Below, one piece after another: positions 25,079 to 33,539 of a DNA stretch of 35,559 nt; the stretch's first letter is position 1; every line of letters begins with the position of its first letter. The notes beneath the pieces are model-generated. The model was not told the origin of the DNA. It did no database searches and saw only the letters and a list, made by a program, of their open reading frames with translations. Source of the stretch: an uncultured Cryomorphaceae bacterium (GTDB taxonomy: Bacteria; Bacteroidota; Bacteroidia; Flavobacteriales; Schleiferiaceae); NCBI GenBank assembly GCA_913043005.1, contig CAJWKU010000020.1:1-35559 (forward strand), written 5' to 3'. Position numbers and translations under genes: made by a program.

Positions 25079-25755
25079 TGAACTCAAAAAACAGTAAACG
25101 TATTGTCTTAATTGGGCTTCTTATCATTCCGGTTACCATGTATTTGGTTTCCATAGCGGTAAGTGGTGTCGTTAATTTTAGAACACTGGAAAACTTAGGT
25201 CCTCCGAGTTTGAATTCTGACTCAACATCTTTTATGAATGAACTTGGTGAGAGTTGGTCTCCAGATTCATCTTCAGGAAAAATTGTAGTCTTAAGCTTTT
25301 TCTTTACTACCTGCCCTACGATTTGTCCCGCGATGAATTTTCATCTAAAAGAAGCTCACGATCGTTTATATGGTTTTAAGGATTTAATATTTATTAGCTG
25401 TACGGTGGATCCCACAACAGACACTCCCGAAATTTTATATAATTACAAAAGAAACTTGGGTGTTGAAGAATCTAATAAATGGAGTTTTATCACAGGTGAT
25501 TCAGATCAGCTCTATTCCTTGGCTAATTCTTATTACCTAACAGCCTTACGGGATTCAAAATCTGCTGGTGGTTATGCTCATTCTCAGTCAGCTGTTTTAA
25601 TAGATTGGAGTGGAAGTTTAAGGAGTCGAATAACGGATCAAGGAAACATCTTAGGAGCATATGATCTTTCGGAGGCATATTTAATTGATCAGCTTGTAGA
25701 TGACGTAAGAGTTCTGGTAAAGGAGCACCGCAAGGTAAAAATGAGGCGCAAATGA
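25078..25755 (+). CDS. SCO1/SenC-family copper chaperone
   Basis: SCO proteins deliver copper to, or reduce the thiols of, the CuA site of oxidase subunit II. This one has 225 residues with a single N-terminal membrane anchor (about 9-30) and a periplasmic thioredoxin-fold domain. The copper ligands are visible: Cys79 and Cys83 in FTTCPTICPAM and His168 in GYAHSQSAVLID. Its start overlaps the subunit IV stop by one base, and its end overlaps the DUF420 gene by 4 bases (ATGA). The likely client is the CuA site of the coxB product at 1210-2235. SCO is the known copper factor of this operon. No CtaG-type CuB chaperone is visible. Confidence 0.95.
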   Translation: MNSKNSKRIVLIGLLIIPVTMYLVSIAVSGVVNFRTLENLGPPSLNSDSTSFMNELGESWSPDSSSGKIVVLSFFFTTCPTICPAMNFHLKEAHDRLYGFKDLIFISCTVDPTTDTPEILYNYKRNLGVEESNKWSFITGDSDQLYSLANSYYLTALRDSKSAGGYAHSQSAVLIDWSGSLRSRITDQGNILGAYDLSEAYLIDQLVDDVRVLVKEHRKVKMRRK

Positions 25756-26297
25756 AAGGAAATCCAAAGGATCGTTTTGTAATACCCATAATAGTCGGCT
25801 TAAGTATCATCGTGCCTATTGCCGTTGCGTCACTTTTTTTACTTCCAGAAGATTGGAAACTCCAATTTGGTAATGCTAATATCAGAAGCCTTCCTTTTTT
25901 TCACGCAATACTGAATGGTTCGACTGCGATACTATTGCTAGTGGCCTTTGGTTTGATAAAAACCAAGAATGTTGCATTTCATCGCCTCGCTAATATATTT
26001 GCATTTTCTCTCTCGGCTATTTTTCTAGTATCCTATGTTGTTTCCCACATTTCTAATCCTGATGCTCACTTCGGGGGGCAGGGATGGATTCGGTATTTAT
26101 ATTTTTTCATATTAATTACTCACATTACTCTTAGCATCCCGGTTCTTCCATTAGCGATGCTATCAATTTACAGAGGTTGGAACAATCAAATAAGTGCTCA
26201 CAAGAAATTAGTAAAATGGACATTTCCAATATGGATGTACGTAGCAATAACCGGTGTATTAGTCTATATATTTATGGCACCATATTATCCAATGTAA
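25752..26297 (+). CDS. DUF420 membrane protein, probable oxidase assembly factor
   Basis: This 181-residue protein of the DUF420 (CtaM-like) family has about five membrane helices. Histidines typical of the family are His51 (FFHAILNG), His77 (AFHRLAN), His99 and His106 (SHISNPDAHFGG), His124 (THITLSI) and His150 (SAHKKLVKWTFPIWMY). In Firmicutes the related CtaM is needed for aa3-type oxidase activity. A similar role is likely here from its position after sco. It overlaps sco by 4 bases, and its stop shares one base with the following small gene (TAATG). Confidence 0.88.
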   Translation: MKGNPKDRFVIPIIVGLSIIVPIAVASLFLLPEDWKLQFGNANIRSLPFFHAILNGSTAILLLVAFGLIKTKNVAFHRLANIFAFSLSAIFLVSYVVSHISNPDAHFGGQGWIRYLYFFILITHITLSIPVLPLAMLSIYRGWNNQISAHKKLVKWTFPIWMYVAITGVLVYIFMAPYYPM

Positions 26298-26506
26298 TGA
26301 AAAAGATTATTTTTTTGCTTTTTATATTCAAGTCTTTTTGGGGTAAAGCACAATGTGCAATGTGTAAAGCAACGGCAGAGAGCAACGCTAGCAATGGAGG
26401 AACTCTTGCAGATGGGTTAAATGAGGGCATTTTGTATCTGATGGCATTCCCTTATCTAATCCTTGGTGCAATCGCTTTTGCATGGTGGCGTCATGAGAAG
26501 AAATAG
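26297..26506 (+). CDS. 69-residue CxxC membrane protein ending the oxidase assembly operon
   Basis: I do not recognise a named family. The ATG at 26297 lies on the DUF420 stop codon (TAATG). The longer open frame back to 26177 overlaps DUF420 and would add residues without signal-peptide character. The protein has a short hydrophobic leader (about 3-16, IIFLLFIFKSFWG), then AQCAMCKATAESN with Cys20 and Cys23, a polar stretch, and one membrane helix (about 44-64, GILYLMAFPYLILGAIAFAWW) followed by a charged tail. If the leader is cut after Gln19, Cys20 would be the first residue. The short loop with CxxC facing the periplasm next to sco and DUF420 suggests a copper- or thiol-handling role in oxidase assembly. 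That role is inference. Confidence 0.8.
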   Translation: MKKIIFLLFIFKSFWGKAQCAMCKATAESNASNGGTLADGLNEGILYLMAFPYLILGAIAFAWWRHEKK

Positions 26507-26567
26507 ATAGAACTATCTTTAACATGATAATTGTAACCAGTTTTTATCAAAATTGAATTTTAACAGA

Positions 26568-28064
26568 ATGGTTTTAAGAGCAGGTATTTCTTTTTTTTTA
26601 AAAATTTCATTAATCATATCTAGTATTTTTTCTTGTGTTCAAAATTTGAATGCTCAAGAAATGATGGTTTTAAACTTGAATGATTGTGTTGAAAAAGCTC
26701 TAGATTATAATTATAGTGTTCGTCAAGCTAAGAATAATATTATCTTATCGAAGTCTGATAACATAGCTGCGTTTGGCGCTATGCTTCCTCAAATTTCAGC
26801 TAGCTCAGGTAATGCATGGAATACGGGCCTCACAGTTGATCCTGTAACCAACATTATTGACCGCGTACCTCTTTCTTCAGCAAATGGAGGTCTAGGATTT
26901 AGTGCGATTTTATTTGATGGATTTCAAACTCTGAATACCTGGAGACAAGCAAGGGTAAATGCGCTGATAACTCAGTATAATTTAGATAACACGCGGAATA
27001 CGGTAGCTCTTAATACTGCTTCTCAATACCTTTCTGTATTGATGGCAAAAGAGGCCTTAAAGGTTGCTTTAGACCAGCTTAGAGTGACTCAAATAGGAGT
27101 ATCTCGGCTCCGAAAATTGAATTCAGCTGGAGCTATTCCTCCCAATGAACTTCTTCAAATGGAGGCTCAACTGGCTCGTGATGAACAAAGAAAATTGACT
27201 GCTGAGAATACTTTAGGTTTGACTAAACTAATACTTTCTCAAGGTATAGGAATCAAAGCAAAAGAATTTAGCGTAACAGATATACCATTAGAGGGAATTA
27301 ATGAGCAACCAGCAATTATTCGTGTCCAACCAGAAGCAATTTTTGTCTCATCTATTGATGCCCAACCTAATGTAAAGGCGGCCCAGTTAAGAATTGAGTC
27401 CGCTAAATTCGCGGTTAAAGCGGCCAATGCTAGTCGATTACCTCGTCTTACAATGAATGGGCAAATAGCTACTTCATATTCGAATCAAGCAAAAAATATC
27501 ACAAGTGAATTACAGGTTTTAGAATATGGCTATTGGTTAGACGGCTTAGGAAATAATATACCAGTTTATATTGAAGCAAATATTCCTACTAGCTTTGAAT
27601 TAAAACCATTCCAAAGCCAACTTACAAGCAATGTAAGGCAATATGTTGGGCTTAATTTATCTCTTCCAATTTTCAATGGTTTTCAAATTTCTAATTCTAT
27701 TAAAAGGTCTCAAATTAATAAACTGAATGCTGAACTTCAATATCAGCAGGAAGTAGACAATTATCAGCAGACCGTTGAACGAAGTCATTCGGATGCAACA
27801 TCTGCATGGAAACAATACTTAGCAGCTCAAAAAACAGTGAATGCTGCGAACAAGGCTTTTACTGACGCAACAATTCGTCGACAAGAGGGGACTCTGACAG
27901 TATATGATTACTCTACAGTTCAGAATACATATCTCGCTGCAGTCTCTGATGCGTTAAGTGCTAAGTATGATGCTCAGTTTAAGGCCTTTATTTTGAAATT
28001 TTACATGCAATCGCCACTAAACCAGACAAAAGATGCTAGAGATAATGAAAAAATTAAAAAATGA
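26568..28064 (+). CDS. TolC-family outer-membrane efflux protein
   Basis: This outer-membrane and periplasmic channel is the exit duct of a tripartite export system. It has 498 residues from the ATG at 26568; a TTG at 26553 is less likely because the downstream start gives a better signal peptide (to about residue 30, NLNAQ). Two outer-membrane efflux repeats are visible. The first begins LNLNDCVEKALDYNYSVRQAKNN, with long Gln/Ala-rich helices around 140-220. The second, around 280-480, contains LNLSLPIFNGFQISNSIKRS and a helical hairpin. It overlaps the adaptor gene by 4 bases (ATGA). No inner-membrane pump gene follows. Confidence 0.93.
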   Translation: MVLRAGISFFLKISLIISSIFSCVQNLNAQEMMVLNLNDCVEKALDYNYSVRQAKNNIILSKSDNIAAFGAMLPQISASSGNAWNTGLTVDPVTNIIDRVPLSSANGGLGFSAILFDGFQTLNTWRQARVNALITQYNLDNTRNTVALNTASQYLSVLMAKEALKVALDQLRVTQIGVSRLRKLNSAGAIPPNELLQMEAQLARDEQRKLTAENTLGLTKLILSQGIGIKAKEFSVTDIPLEGINEQPAIIRVQPEAIFVSSIDAQPNVKAAQLRIESAKFAVKAANASRLPRLTMNGQIATSYSNQAKNITSELQVLEYGYWLDGLGNNIPVYIEANIPTSFELKPFQSQLTSNVRQYVGLNLSLPIFNGFQISNSIKRSQINKLNAELQYQQEVDNYQQTVERSHSDATSAWKQYLAAQKTVNAANKAFTDATIRRQEGTLTVYDYSTVQNTYLAAVSDALSAKYDAQFKAFILKFYMQSPLNQTKDARDNEKIKK

Positions 28065-29287
28065 ATAGAAGAGTTATAATTGTGATTTGTACTGTGCTTG
28101 TATTAGGCACTGTGGGAGTTATAGGTAAGAAAAAAAACTGGTGGGGTAAAAAAGGGAATACCATCTCTGTTGAACTTGCTTTGGTTGAAAGACATACAAT
28201 TATTGAAACAGTTAATGCTTCAGGGAAAATACAACCAGCATTAGATGTAAAAATATCTCCAGAGGTGTCAGGAGAGATAATTGCATTAAATGTGCATGAA
28301 GGACAATCTGTTAAAAAAGATGAGGTTCTTTTAAGAATAAACCCAGACATATATCAATCTATTGTTAGTCGTGCAAATGCAAGTGTTAATCTGTCTCGAT
28401 CGTCAAAAGCACAATCCGAAGCTCAGTTTCTCGAGGCTCAACAAACTTATAAAAGGAATCAGACTTTGTACCTACAGAAGGTTCTTTCTCAGGCTGAATG
28501 GGATGCCGCAGAGCGAATGTTTAAAGTTGCTGAGTTAGGAGTGCAGTCTTCTGAATACCAGCTTGAAAGTGCTTTGAGTTCATTGAAAGAGGCAAAGAAT
28601 AATCTAAAAAGAACAGTTATAAGAGCTCCTATGAACGGAATTGTTACCGGCTTAAATATAGAGGTTGGCGAGCGTGTTGTTGGAACAGCTCAAATGGCAG
28701 GCACAGAAATGATGAATGTATCCCAACTTGACGTAATGGAAGTTTTAATTGATGTTAATGAAAATGATATAGTCCGTGTAAATATGGACGATACTGCCAT
28801 TGTGCGCGTTGACGCTTTTTTGGGACATGATTTTAAGGCTGTTGTTACAGAGATAAGTATTGCGGCAAAAGGACAGCAAACGGGAGTGAATCAGGTAACG
28901 AATTTCGAAGTGGAATTAGAGATATTACCAAGTAGTTATGGAGAATTAAGCACCCCTCAAAGACAACAACCTTTGCTATCGGGAATGACTGCCACTGTCG
29001 ATATACGTACTAAAAGATCATTACAGGTTCGTTGTGTTCCTGTGGAATCAGTGACAACAAGAGAAGATTCATTGAATAAAAATAAAATGTTGGAGGTGAT
29101 CTTTGCAGTTGAATCAGGTAAATCTAAGATGTACACTGTTAAAACTGGGATTCAAGATGAAAAATTCATAGAAATTATTTCAGGTATAGATGATGTTAAT
29201 AAGGTTATTAGAGGTCCCTTCGATGCTGTAAGTAGAAGGTTATCTGACGGTAATGAGGTCATAGTTAAAGACCCAGTTAAATTTTAA
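28061..29287 (+). CDS. HlyD/MacA-type periplasmic adaptor
   Basis: This membrane-fusion protein links an inner-membrane transporter to the TolC-type channel encoded just before it. It has 408 residues. An N-terminal anchor (about 5-22, VIIVICTVLVLGTVGVIG) is followed by a lipoyl-like half (SGKIQPALDVKISPEVSGEI), a helical hairpin (about 95-185) and the second lipoyl half (TVIRAPMNGIVTGLNIEVGE). A beta-barrel domain and a membrane-proximal domain end the protein. The arrangement is most like MacA-type adaptors of ABC exporters, but no ABC transporter gene is present. The next gene is tsaB after 10 bases. The pump must be encoded elsewhere or shared. Confidence 0.92.
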   Translation: MNRRVIIVICTVLVLGTVGVIGKKKNWWGKKGNTISVELALVERHTIIETVNASGKIQPALDVKISPEVSGEIIALNVHEGQSVKKDEVLLRINPDIYQSIVSRANASVNLSRSSKAQSEAQFLEAQQTYKRNQTLYLQKVLSQAEWDAAERMFKVAELGVQSSEYQLESALSSLKEAKNNLKRTVIRAPMNGIVTGLNIEVGERVVGTAQMAGTEMMNVSQLDVMEVLIDVNENDIVRVNMDDTAIVRVDAFLGHDFKAVVTEISIAAKGQQTGVNQVTNFEVELEILPSSYGELSTPQRQQPLLSGMTATVDIRTKRSLQVRCVPVESVTTREDSLNKNKMLEVIFAVESGKSKMYTVKTGIQDEKFIEIISGIDDVNKVIRGPFDAVSRRLSDGNEVIVKDPVKF

Positions 29288-29297
29288 TAGTTATTTT

Positions 29298-30020
29298 GTG
29301 AAATCAAAATTTCTTATCATCGACACCTCATCTCGATTATGCAGTGTTGCTATTACTCATGGTTCTGAAATTATTTCGTCAGCTTTTGAGATTAATGAAA
29401 AAGGTTTTTGCCATGCTGAAAAATTACACATACTTATTGATAATTCTTTAAAAGATGTATTTGGCTCTAAGCATGCTTCAATGAAAGAATTAGATGCAAT
29501 AGCAATTGCTAATGGTCCTGGGTCCTATACCGGTTTAAGAATAGGGGCAGCAACTGCAAAAGGTTTAGCGCTTCCATTAAATGTCCCCCTTATTGCCTAC
29601 TCATCACTTGCTGCTCTTGCTCAAGCAGCTAAAGCTAAACTCTCAAAGGAAGTTAAGGCGGATGCTTTTTGGTCAGCAATGGATGCTAAACGTCTTGAAG
29701 TTTATTCTTCACTTTTTGACAAAAATCTTGTTAGGATCAGTGAAGACAAACCACTTGTTCTTAATGAGCAGCCTATTCCTCAAGAGTGGATGAAATATCA
29801 AAACATATGGGCTAGTGGCGATGGAGTTAAAAAAGCATTAGAATTTTGGCCACATCTGAAGGATGCTAAGATTAAGTATGCGCAGGCAAAAGATGCCATT
29901 TCCCTAGTACAATCCGCATGGGATAAGAGTGATTTTGTTAGTATAGTCAATTGGGTTCCTAATTATTTAAAGACATATAAACCAGGTAAGGCTAAATTGG
30001 GACTTCCAAAAAATGTTTAA
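29298..30020 (+). CDS. tsaB: tRNA threonylcarbamoyladenosine synthesis protein TsaB
   Basis: TsaB is the dimerisation partner that activates TsaD in making the t6A modification at position 37 of ANN-decoding tRNAs. It has 240 residues and starts with GTG at 29298, giving MKSKFLIIDTSSRLCSVAI, the usual beginning of the family. The glycine-rich segment IANGPGSYTGLRIGAATAKGLA (70-91) is diagnostic of the actin-like ATPase fold. No catalytic metal site is expected in TsaB. It follows the adaptor gene by 10 bases and converges with the DUF255 gene, leaving a 20-base gap. Confidence 0.95.
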   Translation: MKSKFLIIDTSSRLCSVAITHGSEIISSAFEINEKGFCHAEKLHILIDNSLKDVFGSKHASMKELDAIAIANGPGSYTGLRIGAATAKGLALPLNVPLIAYSSLAALAQAAKAKLSKEVKADAFWSAMDAKRLEVYSSLFDKNLVRISEDKPLVLNEQPIPQEWMKYQNIWASGDGVKKALEFWPHLKDAKIKYAQAKDAISLVQSAWDKSDFVSIVNWVPNYLKTYKPGKAKLGLPKNV

Positions 30021-30040
30021 AAACAAGAACTTGATAAGTT

Positions 30041-31930
30041 TCAAACATCCCAATTTTTAGATATCTCATCTATTGAGTTATAAGTTATTTGACAACTATT
30101 CATAGTACATACTTCAGCTTTAAAGTTTTTACTATTACTTGGTCCCCATAATGGACTTTTAAAAAAAGGTAGTGGATGTATGCTATGATCACCAGTTAGT
30201 TTTAAGTGCATTGAGTCTATTTTTGAAAATGGGAATAGGTTTATCCATGTGGAATGGCGATCAGGACTATCAAAGGCTCGATTACATCCATTACGAATCA
30301 TATATTCTCCTTCTTTCCTTTTTTTCTCAGAGTTCAAGAGGTGACCAGTAACAATTAGACATTCTGCCAAAGCTGCCATAGAGGAGGGGATGGTGTCATC
30401 CTCCCAATCTTCAAAATCAATAAATGTCCGGTTTAAATCATTTAACCGTTGATAAGAAAAATATCCTTTCTTTGAATCTTTGAAATGATTCAATATGAAG
30501 TCTATAAGACTTTCACATTTCATTAACCAGTTTAAATCAAGGGTGGCTTGACTCATTCTCAGGGCAAGAAGAGCACTAAATGAAAGGTCATCTATAAAAG
30601 CATCATTTTTTTTTGTCGAGTCTGGGTAACATATATGAATAGGAGTTTTGGTATCTAATTGAAATTCTAACCAGTGAGTCCTAGCAGATTTAATCGTAAG
30701 ATTATAATCTTCTCCAGTTGCTAAAAATCCCTCAAGAAGAGAAATGCAAGCCAATGCATTCCATGAACAAATACTTTTATCATCTCTAAATGGAAGGTCT
30801 CTGTTAAGTGCAATCGGTTTTAGCTTTTTAAGAGCTTCATTCCATTCTAACATATTTTTTTCATTTGATCCATTATGTATGATCCAACCTTTATTGTTGA
30901 AATTCATACTATGATCATTAAGTTGTTTTTTAAAATCATCAGATAACTCTTCTAATGCAAAATCTAATTGCTCATTTGTCCAAACATAACTCATGCCTTC
31001 TTCTCCATTAAAGTCGGCATCAATTGCGGCAGCAAATAATCCAGAAGGAAGAGTCATTTCTTTAAAAAGCCAATTTTTTGTTGCTTTAAATGACTCGTAA
31101 GCTAGAATGCTTTTATTAAAGTGAAATGTTCTTGTTGTAAAGCGAATCCAAAGAGCATTATCGTATAACATCTTTTCAAAATGAGGAACCATCCATCTGC
31201 TGTCTGTACTATATCGAAATAAACCTCCTCTTAAAATATCATATGATCCTGAATGATAAATATGCTTTAAGCTTTTTAAAGCATGATTCTCAAAATCAGG
31301 AACGCCACTTAATAAGTACTGCATGAGAGTATTAGGCATTGGAAATTTTGGGCTCCCTTTTGTCCCTCCAAAATCTGAATCCCACTTAGAAATGGTCTTT
31401 TCTTTAAAATTAGTCCAGCTTATATTTTTATTTGATCGGTATGACTTTTCTTTTTCATCATTGAGAGCAACAATTAATTTCTCTGCGTATTCTTCAGCGA
31501 TATCTGGTGATTTAACACTTATTTCATGCAATTTATTAATTGCACGAAGCCAATTTTCTTTGGGAAGATATGTACTCGCCCAAATTGGTTTTGCATTAGG
31601 GATACAGACCATATTTAAGGGCCATCCACCAGTTCCTGTGAGTGCAATTGCGGCTGACATATAGGCATTGTCAACACCTGGATATTCCTCTCTGTCAACT
31701 TTAATATTGATAAAATATTCATTCATTTTATTTGCAATATCTCTGTCTTCAAATATTTCTTTCTCCATTACGTGGCACCAATGGCATGTTGAATAACCAA
31801 TACTTATCAAAATCCACTTATTTTGAGAAACTGCTTTATTTAATGTTTCCTCGGACCATGAATGCCATTCTACAGGATTAGTCGCATGCTGCTGAAGGTA
31901 TGCACTTGGTTCATTGGCGAGTTGATTCAT
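30041..31930 (-). CDS. DUF255/YyaL-type thioredoxin domain protein
   Basis: This 629-residue cytoplasmic protein belongs to the YyaL / spermatogenesis-associated 20 family. An N-terminal DUF255 thioredoxin-like domain (about 1-165) carries the family signature: [32 protein letters not shown] with Cys49 and Cys52, and a GTGGWPLN loop. The long C-terminal part looks like the alpha/alpha-toroid of glycoside hydrolase-like enzymes, with [22 protein letters not shown]. No signal peptide is seen. The start at 31930 matches the family; an in-frame ATG at 31957 would add nine residues. The biochemical role of the family is not known. Confidence 0.92.
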   Translation of the reverse strand: MNQLANEPSAYLQQHATNPVEWHSWSEETLNKAVSQNKWILISIGYSTCHWCHVMEKEIFEDRDIANKMNEYFINIKVDREEYPGVDNAYMSAAIALTGTGGWPLNMVCIPNAKPIWASTYLPKENWLRAINKLHEISVKSPDIAEEYAEKLIVALNDEKEKSYRSNKNISWTNFKEKTISKWDSDFGGTKGSPKFPMPNTLMQYLLSGVPDFENHALKSLKHIYHSGSYDILRGGLFRYSTDSRWMVPHFEKMLYDNALWIRFTTRTFHFNKSILAYESFKATKNWLFKEMTLPSGLFAAAIDADFNGEEGMSYVWTNEQLDFALEELSDDFKKQLNDHSMNFNNKGWIIHNGSNEKNMLEWNEALKKLKPIALNRDLPFRDDKSICSWNALACISLLEGFLATGEDYNLTIKSARTHWLEFQLDTKTPIHICYPDSTKKNDAFIDDLSFSALLALRMSQATLDLNWLMKCESLIDFILNHFKDSKKGYFSYQRLNDLNRTFIDFEDWEDDTIPSSMAALAECLIVTGHLLNSEKKRKEGEYMIRNGCNRAFDSPDRHSTWINLFPFSKIDSMHLKLTGDHSIHPLPFFKSPLWGPSNSKNFKAEVCTMNSCQITYNSIDEISKNWDV

Positions 31931-32101
31931 TATATAAGGATACGAAAGTTGAATCATCTTAAAAAGACAATTTCACTTTAGTTCATTTTTCTATGACAGT
32001 TAGTAATTCACGTATTTTTATTTAAATGCTGAATATTATTCGAGCTATTAGATCAGTCTTTAATATTCCTTTTCACAAAATTTGTTTAATCCAAATTTGC
32101 A
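31931..32101. other. Non-coding gap between DUF255 gene and M20 dipeptidase gene
   Basis: This AT-rich stretch of 171 bases lies between two minus-strand genes. I see no TAnnTTTG-type element on the minus strand, no hairpin terminator and no RNA gene. Two similar AAATTTG-containing words lie near 32080-32100. Confidence 0.5.
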
Positions 32102-33478
32102 CTATCTATTTTTTGCAAAATATTTATAAAATAGCGGGATAGTTTCGATGCCTTTAAAATAATTGTCTAGACCAAAATGTTCATCAGGGGAGTGAATTGC
32201 ATCGCTATCCAGTCCAAAACCCATTAGTATACTTTTTACTTTTAGTTCACTCTCAAATAATGCTACAATGGGAATACTACCACCACTTCGAACGGGTACC
32301 GCTTTTTTATTAAATGAATCACTCAATGCTCTCACAGCAGCGTCATATCCAGGATGATCTGTTGGACATACATAAGGTTGGCCACCATGATGAGGAGTTA
32401 TTTTTATTTTTACTGAATTCGGTGCGATCGATTTGAAATATTTGGTAAATAATTCTGTTATCTCCTCTGGGTCTTGATGAGGTACAAGTCTCATAGAAAT
32501 CTTTGCATATGCTTTTGATGCAATAACGGTTTTTGCTCCGTCACCAGTGTACCCCCCCCAAATACCATTAACATCTAGGCTCGGTCTTATGGAATTTCTT
32601 TCTGCTGTGCTGTAATCATTTTCACCATCAACATTAGCTAAGTCTAAGGCTTTTTTATAGTCCTCTAGTGAAAATGGTGCCTGTGCAAGCTCTGATCTTT
32701 CCTGTGCGCTTAAATTTGCGACTTTATTATAGAAACCAGGAATGGTTATCTTTTTTTTGTCGTCATGCAGACGTGCTATCATATTTGAAAGGACATTTAT
32801 GGGATTAGCGACAGCCCCTCCATATAATCCCGAGTGTAAATCTCGGTTGGGCCCTGTAACTTCTACTTCTACGTAGCTCAAACCTCTTAGCCCTGTCGTT
32901 AGAGAGGGTACTCCAGGAGCTACCATTCCGGTATCAGATATTAGCACCACATCACAGGATAAGCGTTTATGATTTTTTTTCACAAACCATGCTAAATTTT
33001 CAGAACCCACTTCTTCTTCACCTTCTATCATGAACTTAATGTTACATGTAACATTATTGCCAGCTACCATTGTCTCAAATGCTTTAATATGCATAAAAAA
33101 TTGCCCTTTGTCATCGCATGCTCCCCTTGCGAAGATTGCTCCATTGGGATGAATTGGGGTATTTCGTATTTCGGGATCAAAAGGATCTGACGACCAAAGT
33201 TCAAGCGGGTCGGCTGGTTGAACATCGTAATGCCCGTAGACAAGAACAGTTGGAAGGTTAGATGAAACAAAATAGTCACCATAAACAACAGGATATCCAG
33301 GTGTTTCGCAAACCTCAACTGAATTTGCTCCTGCATCTTTCAAGAATTTTGCGGTATGTTCAGCAGCTTTTAAAACATCTTTCTTGAAAGATGGATCAGC
33401 GCTGACACTTGGTATTCTCAGCAACTCAAAGAGCTCATCTATAAATCGTTTTTTGTTATTCTGTATGTACTTATTCAT
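32102..33478 (-). CDS. M20-family metallodipeptidase
   Basis: This is a zinc-dependent dipeptidase of the M20 (ArgE/DapE/CN2-like) family, predicted cytoplasmic, cleaving dipeptides into amino acids. It has 458 residues from the ATG at 33478. An open frame back to 33574 overlaps the divergent gene and lacks family similarity, so it is rejected. Metal and catalytic residues are visible: His83 and Asp85 (VYGHYDVQP), Asp122 (RGACDDKGQ), Glu155 and Glu156 (EGEEEVGS), Asp182 (LISDTGM) and a C-terminal His in DAIHSPDEHFG. The lid/dimerisation segment NRDLHSGLYGGA is typical. The gene is divergent from a large secreted protein gene, with 61 bases between the start codons. Confidence 0.94.
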   Translation of the reverse strand: MNKYIQNNKKRFIDELFELLRIPSVSADPSFKKDVLKAAEHTAKFLKDAGANSVEVCETPGYPVVYGDYFVSSNLPTVLVYGHYDVQPADPLELWSSDPFDPEIRNTPIHPNGAIFARGACDDKGQFFMHIKAFETMVAGNNVTCNIKFMIEGEEEVGSENLAWFVKKNHKRLSCDVVLISDTGMVAPGVPSLTTGLRGLSYVEVEVTGPNRDLHSGLYGGAVANPINVLSNMIARLHDDKKKITIPGFYNKVANLSAQERSELAQAPFSLEDYKKALDLANVDGENDYSTAERNSIRPSLDVNGIWGGYTGDGAKTVIASKAYAKISMRLVPHQDPEEITELFTKYFKSIAPNSVKIKITPHHGGQPYVCPTDHPGYDAAVRALSDSFNKKAVPVRSGGSIPIVALFESELKVKSILMGFGLDSDAIHSPDEHFGLDNYFKGIETIPLFYKYFAKNR

Positions 33479-33482
33479 ATGG

Positions 33483-33519
33483 CGAATATAGGTATGCGAA
33501 AAATGATTTTCTATCTTCG
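33483..33519. promoter_or_regulatory. Possible divergent -7-like boxes
   Basis: The 61-base gap between the two starts holds TATCTTCG on the plus strand (33512-33519) and TATATTCG on the minus strand (33490-33483). Each differs from TAnnTTTG by one base and points to the adjacent ATG. Leaders would be very short. These near-matches may be chance. Confidence 0.25.
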
Positions 33520-33539
33520 ACCTTCCATTTATGGAACTA

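Noticed and set aside
26177-26296. Longer form of the small CxxC protein starting at 26177
   Set aside because: The extra 40 residues lie entirely within DUF420 in another frame and put a charged stretch before the leader.
26505-26518. Short inverted repeat AGATAG-AA-CTATCT followed by TTT as a terminator
   Set aside because: The loop would be only 2 bases and the stem is short and AT-rich, so it is too weak to call.
30021-30040. AACTT-GAT-AAGTT as a bidirectional terminator between tsaB and the DUF255 gene
   Set aside because: A 5-base AT-rich stem with a 3-base loop and no T-tract is not convincing.
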